Below, in pieces: positions 26,582 to 35,532 of a DNA stretch of 64,000 nt (position 1 is the stretch's first letter; each line of letters begins with the position of its first letter). The position numbers were made by a program, and so were the translations under genes. Origin of the DNA: Pirellulimonas nuda (GTDB lineage: Bacteria; Planctomycetota; Planctomycetia; Pirellulales; Lacipirellulaceae); NCBI RefSeq assembly GCF_007750855.1, contig NZ_CP036291.1:5492905-5556904 (forward strand), in the 5' to 3' direction. Below the pieces are notes generated by a model. It saw nothing but the letters and a program-made list of their open reading frames with translations. It did not search any database and was not told where the DNA came from.

Positions 26582-29500
26582 TTAGCTTCTGCTTTCGCCC
26601 GATACGCGCCGCGCGAGCGGCGGCATGCGCGGTGAACCCGCGCCTCGCAACGGTGCTCTGCGTCTGCGCCCTGGCCGTACTCACGCCCGCGGCCCAGGGC
26701 GTGGCGCAGGACTTCTCGCAGGTGCCGGGCACGGTGGTCAACCACTTTCCAAGGTCCTCGGGAGAATACGTCGGTTCGCCGTCGATTGTGATTCTCCCGA
26801 ACGGGGACTACGTGGCGTCGCACGACCGGTTCGGTCCGAGCTCGTCGTTCAACACGTCGTCCAAAACCGAGGTGTTCCGGTCGACCGACCAGGGGCTCAC
26901 CTGGTCTCCGTCGGCAACGCTGCAGGGCCAGGCCTGGTCGAACTTGTTCACCCAAGGGAACGACCTCTACATCATGGGGGTCGACAAGCTGTACGGCAGG
27001 ATCGTCGTGCGGAAATCAATCGACGGCGGATCGAGCTGGACCAACCCCACCAACGCCGCGAACGGCTTTCTGACGTCCGCCAACGGCTACCACACCGCGC
27101 CGATGCCGATGGTAGAGCACAACGGACGGATCTGGCGGGGCTTTGAAGACACGTCCAACGGCGGGGGCTGGCCGCGGCACTTCCGCTCGCTGGTGATGTC
27201 CGCCCCGATCGGCTCCGACCTGCTGGTTGCGTCCAATTGGACCCTCAGCAACGCGCTTGCCAGCAACACCTCGTGGATCAACGGCGAGGTGAACGGCTGG
27301 CTGGAAGGGGGCGTCGTGGTCGACCGCGACGACAACCTCGTCAATCTCCTGCGGGTCGACAACCTGTCGGTTGCCGCTGTGGTGCGGGTCGACGAGCAGA
27401 ACCATTCCGTATCGTTCAACCCCGATCAGGATTTTGTCGACTTCCCCGGCGGGGCCACCAAGTTCGCGGTCCGCTACGACGCCGCGTCGGACCGCTACTG
27501 GACACTCTCCAACCCAGTGCTGCCGCAGTTCCAGGGGAGTTCTCCAGGGAGCACACGCAACGCGCTTGCGCTTATGTCCTCCAGCGACTTGAGCGATTGG
27601 GAGGTCGAGTCGGTCCTGCTCTACCACCCCGACCGATCGAAGCACGGTTTCCAGTACGTCGATTGGCAGTTCGATGGGCAGGACCTCATCGCCGCGTCGC
27701 GGACCGCGTACGACGACGGGCTGGGGGGCGCCGCAAACTACCACGACGCCAACTTCCTCACCTTCCACCGGGCCGACGACTTCCGCACGCTCTCCCCGTC
27801 GCACGCGCTGGTGGCCGACACGGGCGCGGATCGCATCTTGCGGTACCAAGCCAATGCCGCAGGGGAGTGGGTCCCGCTGGGTAACTTCATCAACAGCAAC
27901 GCCCCCGGCGCGGCGCTCGACGCCCCCATAGGCCTGCTGCAAGACTCGCAAGGGTTTGTCTACGTCGGCGAGCAAAAAGACGGCGGACGCATCATCAGGT
28001 TCGACGCCGGCGGCAATTTTATCGATGTCGTGGCGACCGAAGGGGTAGATTTCAGCGGACGCCCGGAGGCCCTAGCGCTCGGCCCCGACGGCAACCTAAT
28101 CCTTTCGACCGCTTTCGGAGCCGATTCGGACCGGATCTTCTCGATCGACACGGCGAGCCGTGCGGTCGCAACGCTGGTGGATACTGCCTTCGCGGGGGGG
28201 AGCCTCGACAACCCCCGAGGGATCGCCGTGGACGACGCAGGAACGCTGTACGTGGCCAACCGCGAAGGGGACAAAGTGCAGAAGTTCAACGCCACGACCG
28301 GCGCCTTTCTCGGCGATTTGTGGAGCATCGACAGCCCGCAAGGCTTGGCCTGGGACACCAGCGGCCAACGGCTGATCGCCTCGGCGTTGTCGAGCACCGA
28401 CCTGTATGAGGTGAGCCCAGACGGCGTTGCGAACAAGCTGTACGACCCCAGCGACATCGGCTCGGCGTTGGGGATTCAGGTGATCGATGGCGAGGCGTTC
28501 TGGACGGACTTCCAGAACGGCCGAGTCTACAGACTCACTGCCCAGGACCAGAAAGAAACCGTCGTCAGCGGGCTCAGCGGCCCGGGGCACGTGCTCGGCG
28601 TTGCGGCCCCGCAAGAACGGACCTGGCTAAGCGATGGCATCGGCGTGTGGCGCGACCCGACGAACTGGTCGAGCTACTGGGGGGTCGCCAACACCGCGGA
28701 AGAGATCGCGGTGTTCGGGCCGGGGATGACCGCGGATCGCACCGTGGTGCTCGACCAAGACGTCAGCGTGGGGGGGGTGCGACTAATCGGCGAGAATTCG
28801 GTCGCCATCGCCGGGCCCGGCGTGCTGCGGCTGGCCGGAGTGCCGGTGCAGGTGTTTGGCGGCGACCATCAGTTGCAGGTCGCGGTGAGCCTGCTTAACG
28901 AAGTTCGGGCGGATATCTCGGCCGGCGCCAGCCTCGCGGTCAACAACCAACTGAGGTTGGGGGGCCACGACCTGCGCAAGACGGGCGAGGGAGAACTGAC
29001 GCTCAATGGCGAGGTAGTCGCAGACGGGGGCGAGGTTCTCCTTGAACAGGGAACCCTCAACGGCAGCGGCGCGGTCCTGGGAGGGCTCTCCAACACCGGC
29101 GGCACGCTCTCGCCCGGCAACAGCCCGGGGCGGCTCTCCATTAGCGGCGACTACACCCAGGGCCAGCGAGGCGCCTTGGTGATGGAGCTCGGGGGAACCG
29201 ACGCCAACCGCTACGACCAGCTTTTGGTTCAAGGCTTATTCACCGCGGGAGGGCTGCTGTCGGTCGAGCTGATCGACGGCTACACCCCCGCCCTGGGAGA
29301 CTTTTTCGAACTAGTGTCCTTCCGCGAGAGCCGATCGAACTTCTCTTCCATCGACCTGCCGCGGCTCGACAACGGGCTCGCGTGGCGGCTTTCGCTCCAT
29401 AGTCAGCCCGGCGTGCTTCAGCTTTCCGTGGTCGCCGTACCCGAGCCCTCCGCCTACGCCCTCAGCGCGGCGTTGCTGGGCGCCCTGTTCTATCCCACGC

Positions 29501-29583
29501 AGCACATTCCGACGCTGCGGCGACTTACTTTCCCCCGTGGCAAGATCCCGGGGCGCACCATCTTCTCAGGAGGCCGACGATGA
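26578..29583 (+). CDS. Sialidase-like / NHL propeller / PEP-CTERM multidomain protein
   Basis: A 1001-residue exported protein. Residues 45-405 are a BNR/sialidase-like six-bladed propeller with Asp-box-like repeats (VFRSTDQGLTWSP, RKSIDGGSSWTNP). Residues 410-680 are an NHL propeller (LALGPDGNLILSTAFG, PRGIAVDDAGTLYVANRE). Residues 682-950 are the beta-strand module (GGTLSPGNSPGRLSISGDY). VAVPEPSAYALSAALLGA near 954 is the PEP-CTERM segment, followed by an unusually long basic tail of about 30 residues. TTG at 26578 is taken as start because it overlaps the previous stop (TTGA) and has GGGGAGG about 10 bases upstream. Its sialidase-like part is paralogous to that of 40535. The gene ends in ATGA with the DUF1559 gene. 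Confidence 0.82.
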   Translation: MISFCFRPIRAARAAACAVNPRLATVLCVCALAVLTPAAQGVAQDFSQVPGTVVNHFPRSSGEYVGSPSIVILPNGDYVASHDRFGPSSSFNTSSKTEVFRSTDQGLTWSPSATLQGQAWSNLFTQGNDLYIMGVDKLYGRIVVRKSIDGGSSWTNPTNAANGFLTSANGYHTAPMPMVEHNGRIWRGFEDTSNGGGWPRHFRSLVMSAPIGSDLLVASNWTLSNALASNTSWINGEVNGWLEGGVVVDRDDNLVNLLRVDNLSVAAVVRVDEQNHSVSFNPDQDFVDFPGGATKFAVRYDAASDRYWTLSNPVLPQFQGSSPGSTRNALALMSSSDLSDWEVESVLLYHPDRSKHGFQYVDWQFDGQDLIAASRTAYDDGLGGAANYHDANFLTFHRADDFRTLSPSHALVADTGADRILRYQANAAGEWVPLGNFINSNAPGAALDAPIGLLQDSQGFVYVGEQKDGGRIIRFDAGGNFIDVVATEGVDFSGRPEALALGPDGNLILSTAFGADSDRIFSIDTASRAVATLVDTAFAGGSLDNPRGIAVDDAGTLYVANREGDKVQKFNATTGAFLGDLWSIDSPQGLAWDTSGQRLIASALSSTDLYEVSPDGVANKLYDPSDIGSALGIQVIDGEAFWTDFQNGRVYRLTAQDQKETVVSGLSGPGHVLGVAAPQERTWLSDGIGVWRDPTNWSSYWGVANTAEEIAVFGPGMTADRTVVLDQDVSVGGVRLIGENSVAIAGPGVLRLAGVPVQVFGGDHQLQVAVSLLNEVRADISAGASLAVNNQLRLGGHDLRKTGEGELTLNGEVVADGGEVLLEQGTLNGSGAVLGGLSNTGGTLSPGNSPGRLSISGDYTQGQRGALVMELGGTDANRYDQLLVQGLFTAGGLLSVELIDGYTPALGDFFELVSFRESRSNFSSIDLPRLDNGLAWRLSLHSQPGVLQLSVVAVPEPSAYALSAALLGALFYPTQHIPTLRRLTFPRGKIPGRTIFSGGRR

Positions 29584-30569
29584 AGAGGCACGCTTTTACC
29601 CTCGTTGAGTTGCTGGTGGTGATCGCCATTATCGGCATCTTGGTGGCGCTTCTGCTGCCCGCCGTTCAGTCGGCCCGTGAGGCCGCACGTCGCAGTCAGT
29701 GCGCGAACCAGATGCGCCAGATCGTGCTCGCCATGCTGAACTACGAGAGCAGCTACAAGGCGTTCCCCCCCGGCGCGGAGTTCGCGGTCGGACGGCCAAG
29801 GACCGACCCCGCCAACGACGGCGCCATGATCAGCTGGCACGCACGCATCCTCCCGCAGATGGAGGAGAACGCCATCTACGAGCAGATCAACTGGGACCTC
29901 GGCTACGAAGAGAACAAGGCCGTGTCGCTCAACGCCATCCAAGGCTTCTTCTGCCCCAGTGTTGGAGCGGAAGCGCAGAAGAGCATCTTCATTTCGGGCG
30001 TGGTGAACGGTCAGACCACTTACACTCAGCACTACAGCGGGGTCGCAGGCCCCCTCCGCAATCCCGCGGTGGGGATCAACGAGTACAGCCAAACCACCGG
30101 GTCGCCCCCCAACAACATTACCATGGCGGCGTGGGCCAACGGCGCCTGCACCAGTAGGTTCGGCGACCGCCGGGGCTTCGCGCAGCTCGGCGTGTTGTAC
30201 GCGAACAGTAAGATCCGGATGGCTAAGATCACCGACGGCACTTCCAACACCTTCTGCATCGGCGAACGCCACATGGGCGAGACCGCCTGGATCGCCGGGC
30301 TCAGCGGCTTGTTTGCAGAACCGTGCGACACCGCGGGTTTTCGCAACGTGGAGTTCGGCATCAACCACTGCATCGACATCGAGGGGCAGAACAACCAGGG
30401 CCCCTGCCAAGAGTTCGGCAACTCCAGGCCGTTCGGCAGCCTGCACCCCGGGGGGTGCCAGTTCGCCCACTGCGACGGGTCGGTTCAGTTCGTGACTGAG
30501 GACGTCGACCTGGCGATCATCCAAGCCAAGTCGAGCAGAAACTTCGGTGAAATCATCAATGGAGGCTAG
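29580..30569 (+). CDS. DUF1559 pseudopilin-like protein
   Basis: A 329-residue protein. It begins MKRHAFTLVELLVVIAIIG, a prepilin leader with a very short basic part, then LLPAVQSAREAARRSQCANQ, the DUF1559 hallmark. The end has HPGGCQFAHCDGSVQFV, the second family signature. It overlaps the preceding gene by ATGA and is followed after four bases by a lipoprotein gene. This mirrors the minus-strand pair at 9423-10848, but with the two genes in the opposite order. Role at the membrane unknown. Confidence 0.92.
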   Translation: MKRHAFTLVELLVVIAIIGILVALLLPAVQSAREAARRSQCANQMRQIVLAMLNYESSYKAFPPGAEFAVGRPRTDPANDGAMISWHARILPQMEENAIYEQINWDLGYEENKAVSLNAIQGFFCPSVGAEAQKSIFISGVVNGQTTYTQHYSGVAGPLRNPAVGINEYSQTTGSPPNNITMAAWANGACTSRFGDRRGFAQLGVLYANSKIRMAKITDGTSNTFCIGERHMGETAWIAGLSGLFAEPCDTAGFRNVEFGINHCIDIEGQNNQGPCQEFGNSRPFGSLHPGGCQFAHCDGSVQFVTEDVDLAIIQAKSSRNFGEIINGG

Positions 30570-30573
30570 GTGC

Positions 30574-31017
30574 ATGGACAGCAATCGGCGTTATCATCCA
30601 ACCGGAGCCTTGCTCGCGCTTTCCATGGCGGCGGCGATTGCCGGCTGCGACTCGGGGCCGCCGCGCTACTCCGTCACCGGACGCGTGCTGTGCAACGGCG
30701 AGCCCGTGCCGCAAGGAAAGCTGATCTTCACCCCGGACAGGACCGCCAACAACTCCGGCGGGCAGGGGGTCGCGATCATCGAGAACGGCAGGATTCGCAC
30801 GCAGAGCGATCGCCGGCTGGTCGGGGGACCCCACTGGGTGCAGATCATCGCCACCGACGGTAAGGCGTACGACGGCCCCGAGGGCCCCGTTTCGGCCGGC
30901 AAGGCGCTCTTTCCGATCGTCGACGCCCAGGCGCCGCTGCCTCAGGCCGACGCCGAGATCGAGATCAATGTCACCACCGGTCGGGGCGATCCGAAGGCCG
31001 AAGTCACCGTGAAGTAA
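30574..31017 (+). CDS. Small lipoprotein, DUF1559 partner
   Basis: A 147-residue protein with a lipoprotein signal (ALLALSMAAAIAGC, lipobox IAGC). The body begins YSVTGRVLCNGEPVPQGKL, followed by GGPHWVQIIATDGKAYDGP and a C-terminal strand, EIEINVTTGRGDPKAEVTV. Strand order and the TGRV..NGEPVP.G pattern match the lipoprotein at 10465. ATG at 30574 is chosen because it starts the lipoprotein signal; an ATG at 30547 would overlap the pseudopilin gene. Expected to sit at the inner or outer membrane facing the periplasm. Function unknown. Confidence 0.82.
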   Translation: MDSNRRYHPTGALLALSMAAAIAGCDSGPPRYSVTGRVLCNGEPVPQGKLIFTPDRTANNSGGQGVAIIENGRIRTQSDRRLVGGPHWVQIIATDGKAYDGPEGPVSAGKALFPIVDAQAPLPQADAEIEINVTTGRGDPKAEVTVK

Positions 31018-31080
31018 ATCGACACGTAGGTCGATCGCAACCACGCATCACCGCCCGTCCTTCTGTTCTCCCGCTGCGCT

Positions 31081-33171
31081 ATGTCTCGTCGTTGGCACCT
31101 GCTGGTCGCTCCGCTCTGGACGTCCATTTGCATCCCGTCGCTCAGCGCCCCCTCGGCCGCTGGCGCGGCCGAGGCGCAGCCGGGCGCGCAGGCGATCAGT
31201 ACGGTCGCGATTGAGCCGGGCGAGTTCATCCAAGGTGACGACCAAGGCGAGTTCCACGAGCGTCCGGCCCACCGGGTGCGAATCACCCGCCCATATCACA
31301 TCGCCACATCCTCGGTCACCAACGCGCAGTACGAGCGGTTCGATCCAACGCACGTCGATCTCCGCGGCCGCGACGAGGTGAGCCGCGGCGACGACGAGGC
31401 GGTAGTGCACGTCTCCTGGGAGCAGGCTGGCGCTTTCTGCCGTTGGTTGTCGGACCAGGAGGGCCGCAATTACCGCCTTCCCACCGAAGCGGAGTGGGAA
31501 TACGCTGCCCGCGCCGGAACGACCACGCCCTACCACACCGGCGCGTCACTCGACGCGTCGTTCCACCGCAATCAAGGCGAGCACTCGAATCCCGTCGCGG
31601 TCGACCTGACCGTCGGCCAAACTCCCGCCAACGCCTGGGGGCTGCGCGACGTGCACGGCCTGGTCGAGGAATGGTGTGCGGACTGGTACGGGCCGTATCC
31701 GCGCGGCGCCGTGGTGGACCCGGTGGGGCCAGTGGCGGGAGATTTCCGCGTGAGCCGCGGCGGCAGTCACTCGACGCCGTTGGCCTTCCTGCGCTCTGCG
31801 GCGCGGATGGGGACGCTCCCGGAGGACAGCCACGCGATGATCGGCTTCCGCGTGGTACAGGCCGAACCGGTGACGACCCAACCCTCGCGCGTCGTCAGCC
31901 CCACGCCTGCCTGGGCTAGTGGAGTTGATCCCTCGCCCCGCGATTGGACCAAGCCACGGGTCGACGACACGCCGCGATTCGCCGTGCCGACCTCGTCTGT
32001 GAACATTCCTGCGGGCTCCGACGGCCCGTTGTACTCCCACCACAACCACTGCCCGGCGATCACCGTCTGCCCCAACGGCGACCTCTTCGCTATTTGGTAC
32101 ACCACGCGGCGGGAGCCGGGCCGCGAACTGGCCGTGGCTGCTTCGCGGCTCCGCTTCGGTGAGACGGAGTGGAGTCCCGCCGCCCCGTTCTGGGACGCCC
32201 CGGGCCGAAACGACCACGGCGATGCGTTGTGGTGGGACGGCCGGCAGACGCTCTACCACTTCAACGGCCTCGGCGCCGTCGGAACCTGGGCGAACCTCGC
32301 CCTGGTCATGCGAACCAGCACCGACAACGGCGTCACTTGGTCGCCCGCGAAGCTCATCAACACTGAGCACGGTCTTCGCAACATGCCGATCGCCAACGTT
32401 GTTCGCACGCGCACCGGGAAGATGGTGCTCTGTTGCGACGCAGTCACCGGCGGCGACGGCGGCACGGCCGTGCACGTTAGCGTCGATGGCGGCCGCACCT
32501 GGAACGACCCCGGCCGCGGCCGTCCGGCGCCCGTGTTCGCAGAGGGTGAAACCGGCGCCTGGATCGCCGGAATCCACGCGGGGCTGGTCGAGCTGAACGA
32601 CGGCCGCTGGCTGGCGCTGGGGCGCGGCGACGCCATCAACGGGCAGATGCCGAAGAGCGTCTCGGCCGACGAAGGAGAAACGTGGCGTTATTCGGCCAGC
32701 GGCCTGCCGGCCATCGCCGGCGGGCAGCGGTTAACGCTGTTGCGCTTGAACGAAGGACCGCTGCTGCTGGTTTCCTTCACCAACCCACGCCCGAAGCCGG
32801 ACGCGGCGTCGACCGGCGGGATGGAGTTCACCGGGGCTGATGGGAAGCGGTTCACCAGCTACGGCATGTTTGCCGCGCTGTCGTACGACGAGGGCCAGAC
32901 GTGGCCGGCCCGCAGGCTCGTCAGCATGGGGGGCGAGCCCCGCACGCTGGACGGCGGCGCCTGGACCGGGAGGTTCGAGATGGACGCGTCGCACGCCGAA
33001 CCCGCCGGCTACCTCGACGCCAAGCAGTCGCCCGATGGCCTGATCCATTTGGTGAGCTCGAAGTTGTCCTACCGGTTCAATCTCGCTTGGCTCCAGCAGC
33101 CGACCGACGCGCCGGCCGGCCAGTCCCACCGCGCCGAGCCCCACCCACCTACCCTAGGAGCAGAAACATGA
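31081..33171 (+). CDS. FGE-like domain fused to sialidase-like (BNR) domain
   Basis: A 696-residue exported protein. Residues about 40-260 form a formylglycine-generating-enzyme (SUMF1) fold: IEPGEFIQGDDQGEFHERP, VTNAQYERF, VSWEQAGAFCRWLSDQEGR, YRLPTEAEWEYAARAGT and VEEWCADWYGPYPRGA are standard. The segment that carries the paired copper-binding cysteines in working FGEs here reads RVSRGGSHSTPLAFLRSAAR, without cysteine, so catalysis of formylglycine formation is unlikely. Residues about 300-680 are a BNR/sialidase-like propeller (STDNGVTWSPAKL, SVDGGRTWNDP). The end overlaps the PhyH gene by ATGA. It could act as an exo-glycosidase with a non-catalytic partner domain (inference). Confidence 0.82.
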   Translation: MSRRWHLLVAPLWTSICIPSLSAPSAAGAAEAQPGAQAISTVAIEPGEFIQGDDQGEFHERPAHRVRITRPYHIATSSVTNAQYERFDPTHVDLRGRDEVSRGDDEAVVHVSWEQAGAFCRWLSDQEGRNYRLPTEAEWEYAARAGTTTPYHTGASLDASFHRNQGEHSNPVAVDLTVGQTPANAWGLRDVHGLVEEWCADWYGPYPRGAVVDPVGPVAGDFRVSRGGSHSTPLAFLRSAARMGTLPEDSHAMIGFRVVQAEPVTTQPSRVVSPTPAWASGVDPSPRDWTKPRVDDTPRFAVPTSSVNIPAGSDGPLYSHHNHCPAITVCPNGDLFAIWYTTRREPGRELAVAASRLRFGETEWSPAAPFWDAPGRNDHGDALWWDGRQTLYHFNGLGAVGTWANLALVMRTSTDNGVTWSPAKLINTEHGLRNMPIANVVRTRTGKMVLCCDAVTGGDGGTAVHVSVDGGRTWNDPGRGRPAPVFAEGETGAWIAGIHAGLVELNDGRWLALGRGDAINGQMPKSVSADEGETWRYSASGLPAIAGGQRLTLLRLNEGPLLLVSFTNPRPKPDAASTGGMEFTGADGKRFTSYGMFAALSYDEGQTWPARRLVSMGGEPRTLDGGAWTGRFEMDASHAEPAGYLDAKQSPDGLIHLVSSKLSYRFNLAWLQQPTDAPAGQSHRAEPHPPTLGAET

Positions 33172-34076
33172 GCACTTCGTACGCTATAGGCGACCGATGC
33201 TTCGAGGCGGACGGCAAGTACCTCGCCCTCGAACTGCCCGACAGCAGCCCGCTGCTGGGCGACCCGGCGGCCCTCCGGCAGCGCCTGAGCGACGACGGTT
33301 TCTTGTTCATCCGCGGCTTCCACGACCCCGATGCGGTGCTTGCTGCACGCCGCGACATGCTCCATCGGCTTGCCGAGCGCGGCATGCTCGACCCCAACCA
33401 GCCCGAGTCAGATGGCGTGGTCGCGGCGGACAAGCGGGCGGGGGCCACCTCGTCGGTCCGGGGCAACGACTACTTGAAAACCCCGTCGGTGCGCGACGTG
33501 CTGTACGGCCCGCGGACGATGAAGTTCTTCGACGAATTGTTCGGTCAGGCCGCGACCCACTTCAACTTCGAATGGCTGCGGGCGGCGCCACCCGGCGCCG
33601 GCTCCCCCATCCACTGCGACATGGTCTACATGGGCCGGGGGTCGCAACGCCTGCTGACGCTGTGGACCCCCTTCGGCCACATCACGCCGGAGATGGGCCC
33701 GCTGGCGGTCTGCCTCAACTCGCACCGCTGGGACGACGTGATCGCTACCTACGGCCGCGACGACGTCGACCGCAATCGCACCCGCGGCGTCTTCTCCGAC
33801 GATCCCGCCGAGCTGGTCGACCGCTTCGGGGGCCGGTGGGCGACCACCACCTTCGAGCCGGGCGACGCGGTGGTGCTGTGCATGTACAACCTCCACGCGT
33901 CGTTGAAGAACCAATCGGACCGCTTCCGCATTAGTTGCGACACCCGTTACCAACCCGCCAGCGAACCGCTGGACGACCGCTGGGGGGGCGACCCGCCCCG
34001 CGGGCACGAGGTGTTGTGGAGCGACGGCGTCGAACTGGAGTCGGTTGCTCAGTCGCGCGTCCGGTGGGGGATCTAA
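33168..34076 (+). CDS. Phytanoyl-CoA dioxygenase (PhyH)-family protein
   Basis: A 302-residue cytoplasmic protein of the Fe(II)/2-oxoglutarate oxygenase superfamily. The iron-binding facial triad is visible as HCD (His149, Asp151) and a distal histidine in YNLHASLKNQSDRFRIS (His243), with the downstream arginine expected to hold 2-oxoglutarate. DDGFLFIRGFHDPDAV is the usual PhyH opening. The start is ATG at 33168, with GGAG upstream and ATGA overlap with the previous gene. The substrate is unknown; position in the train suggests a step that modifies a sugar or other small product of glycan breakdown. Confidence 0.85.
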   Translation: MSTSYAIGDRCFEADGKYLALELPDSSPLLGDPAALRQRLSDDGFLFIRGFHDPDAVLAARRDMLHRLAERGMLDPNQPESDGVVAADKRAGATSSVRGNDYLKTPSVRDVLYGPRTMKFFDELFGQAATHFNFEWLRAAPPGAGSPIHCDMVYMGRGSQRLLTLWTPFGHITPEMGPLAVCLNSHRWDDVIATYGRDDVDRNRTRGVFSDDPAELVDRFGGRWATTTFEPGDAVVLCMYNLHASLKNQSDRFRISCDTRYQPASEPLDDRWGGDPPRGHEVLWSDGVELESVAQSRVRWGI

Positions 34077-34081
34077 CCCCG

Positions 34082-35524
34082 ATGTACACTCAGACGTATC
34101 GGGCTACGGCGCCGCAGGCCGGGGGGGCGCTCGCGCACGTCAGCCTCGCGTTGCTGGCGCTTGGCCTAGCGCCCACTACGTCGCGCGTCGAGGCCGAAAC
34201 AGTGCAAACCGAGCGCCAGATCACAACCGCCCCGGGCAATCACCTGCTCACCAACACGGGTGTGTGGTCTCCCGACGGAGAGTGGATCTACTACGACATG
34301 CGCAGCGACGCGGCCGGCAGCGTTTTTGACGGGCAGAGGATCGAGCGTGTAAGGGTCGCGACCGGAGAGGTCGAGGTCGTTTTCGTGTCGCGGGCGGGCG
34401 CCTGTTGCGGCGTGGTGACCGCCAGCCCCGTGGATGACCGCGTCGTCTTCATCCACGGCCCAGAGAACCCGACGGATGACTGGTCGTACACGGCGTGGCA
34501 TCGACGAGGGGTGGTCGTCCACGCAGACGGCGGCGCTCCGGCCGCGACCCTCGATGCGCGGGACATAACGCCCCCGTTCACGCCGGGCGCCCTGCGTGGC
34601 GGCACACACGTCCACGTGTTCAGCGGCGACGGCCATTGGGTGAGCTTCACCTACGAGGACCACGTCCTAGCGTCCGCGGATGACCCGCACGCCGAGAAGC
34701 ACCAGCGGAACGTCGGCGTCGCGGCGCCGCTGGGCCACGTGAGCCCCCCTAAGTCGCACCCCCGCAATCACGATGGGATCGCCTTCTGCGTGCTGGTCAC
34801 CGAGACCGTTGACTCCCCGCGGCCCGGGACCGACCAGATCAATCGCGCCTACAGCGACGCCTGGGTCGGCGCCCACGGCTACGTTCGGCCCGACGGAACC
34901 CGGCAAGCGCGGGCGCTCGCCTTCCTGGGCGACGTGGCCTCGCCAGATGGCTCGCCAGTGGCCGAACTGTTCGTCGTCGATATCCCCAACGACGTAACCA
35001 AGCCGGGCGCTAGGCCGCTGGAAGGGACCGCGACGACCTGGCCGGCGCCGCCGCTGGACGCTTCGCAGCGGCGGCTTACCTTTACCACGTCGCGCAGCTT
35101 CCCCGGCCTGGGCCCCGTGCGCCACTGGCCACGCAGCAGCCCCGATGGCGACCGGATCGCCTTCCTGATGCGTGACCGCTCGAGCGTCGAACAGCTCTGG
35201 CTCATCTCACCCAACGGCGGCGAGCCGACCCAGCTCACGCACAACGCCTTCCCGATTGAGTCCGCGTTCACATGGCGCGCCGACGGCGGCGCTATCGCCT
35301 GCGTCGCCGGCGGCAGCGTCTGCGAGGTAGACACTACGACCGGCGAAACCACCCGGCTTACCGGCCCCCGCGAGTCCGCGGGCCCCCCCAGGCCCGAGGC
35401 GTGTGTTTATTCACCAGACGGGCGCCGCATCGCCTACGTCCGCGAGGTCGCGAACGGCGCGGGCGTTGCCAATCAGGTTTTCGTCGCCACGACCAGACCG
35501 GACGGGGCGCAGAAGCTCCCTTGA
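34082..35524 (+). CDS. DUF3748 (YidR-like) propeller protein
   Basis: A 480-residue protein with a signal region (LALLALGLAPTTSRVEA) and TolB-like propeller repeats. It matches the DUF3748 family, which includes E. coli YidR, in several blocks: TNTGVWSPDGEWIYYDMRS, VVFIHGPENPTDDW, FTPGALRGGTHVHVFSGDG, LVSFTYEDHVL-type, RNVGVAAPLG, HPRNHDG, FLMRDRSSVEQLWLISPNGG. The family's function is unknown, though it is repeatedly found beside sugar- or sialic-acid-related genes. Five bases after the PhyH gene and eight before the GH16 gene, it is clearly inside the same transcription unit. Confidence 0.85.
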   Translation: MYTQTYRATAPQAGGALAHVSLALLALGLAPTTSRVEAETVQTERQITTAPGNHLLTNTGVWSPDGEWIYYDMRSDAAGSVFDGQRIERVRVATGEVEVVFVSRAGACCGVVTASPVDDRVVFIHGPENPTDDWSYTAWHRRGVVVHADGGAPAATLDARDITPPFTPGALRGGTHVHVFSGDGHWVSFTYEDHVLASADDPHAEKHQRNVGVAAPLGHVSPPKSHPRNHDGIAFCVLVTETVDSPRPGTDQINRAYSDAWVGAHGYVRPDGTRQARALAFLGDVASPDGSPVAELFVVDIPNDVTKPGARPLEGTATTWPAPPLDASQRRLTFTTSRSFPGLGPVRHWPRSSPDGDRIAFLMRDRSSVEQLWLISPNGGEPTQLTHNAFPIESAFTWRADGGAIACVAGGSVCEVDTTTGETTRLTGPRESAGPPRPEACVYSPDGRRIAYVREVANGAGVANQVFVATTRPDGAQKLP

Positions 35525-35532
35525 TCTTCCGC

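Noticed and set aside
29490-30584. Long minus-strand frame opposite the DUF1559 gene
   Set aside because: A mirror of a strongly coding plus-strand gene in high-GC DNA; no recognisable domain.
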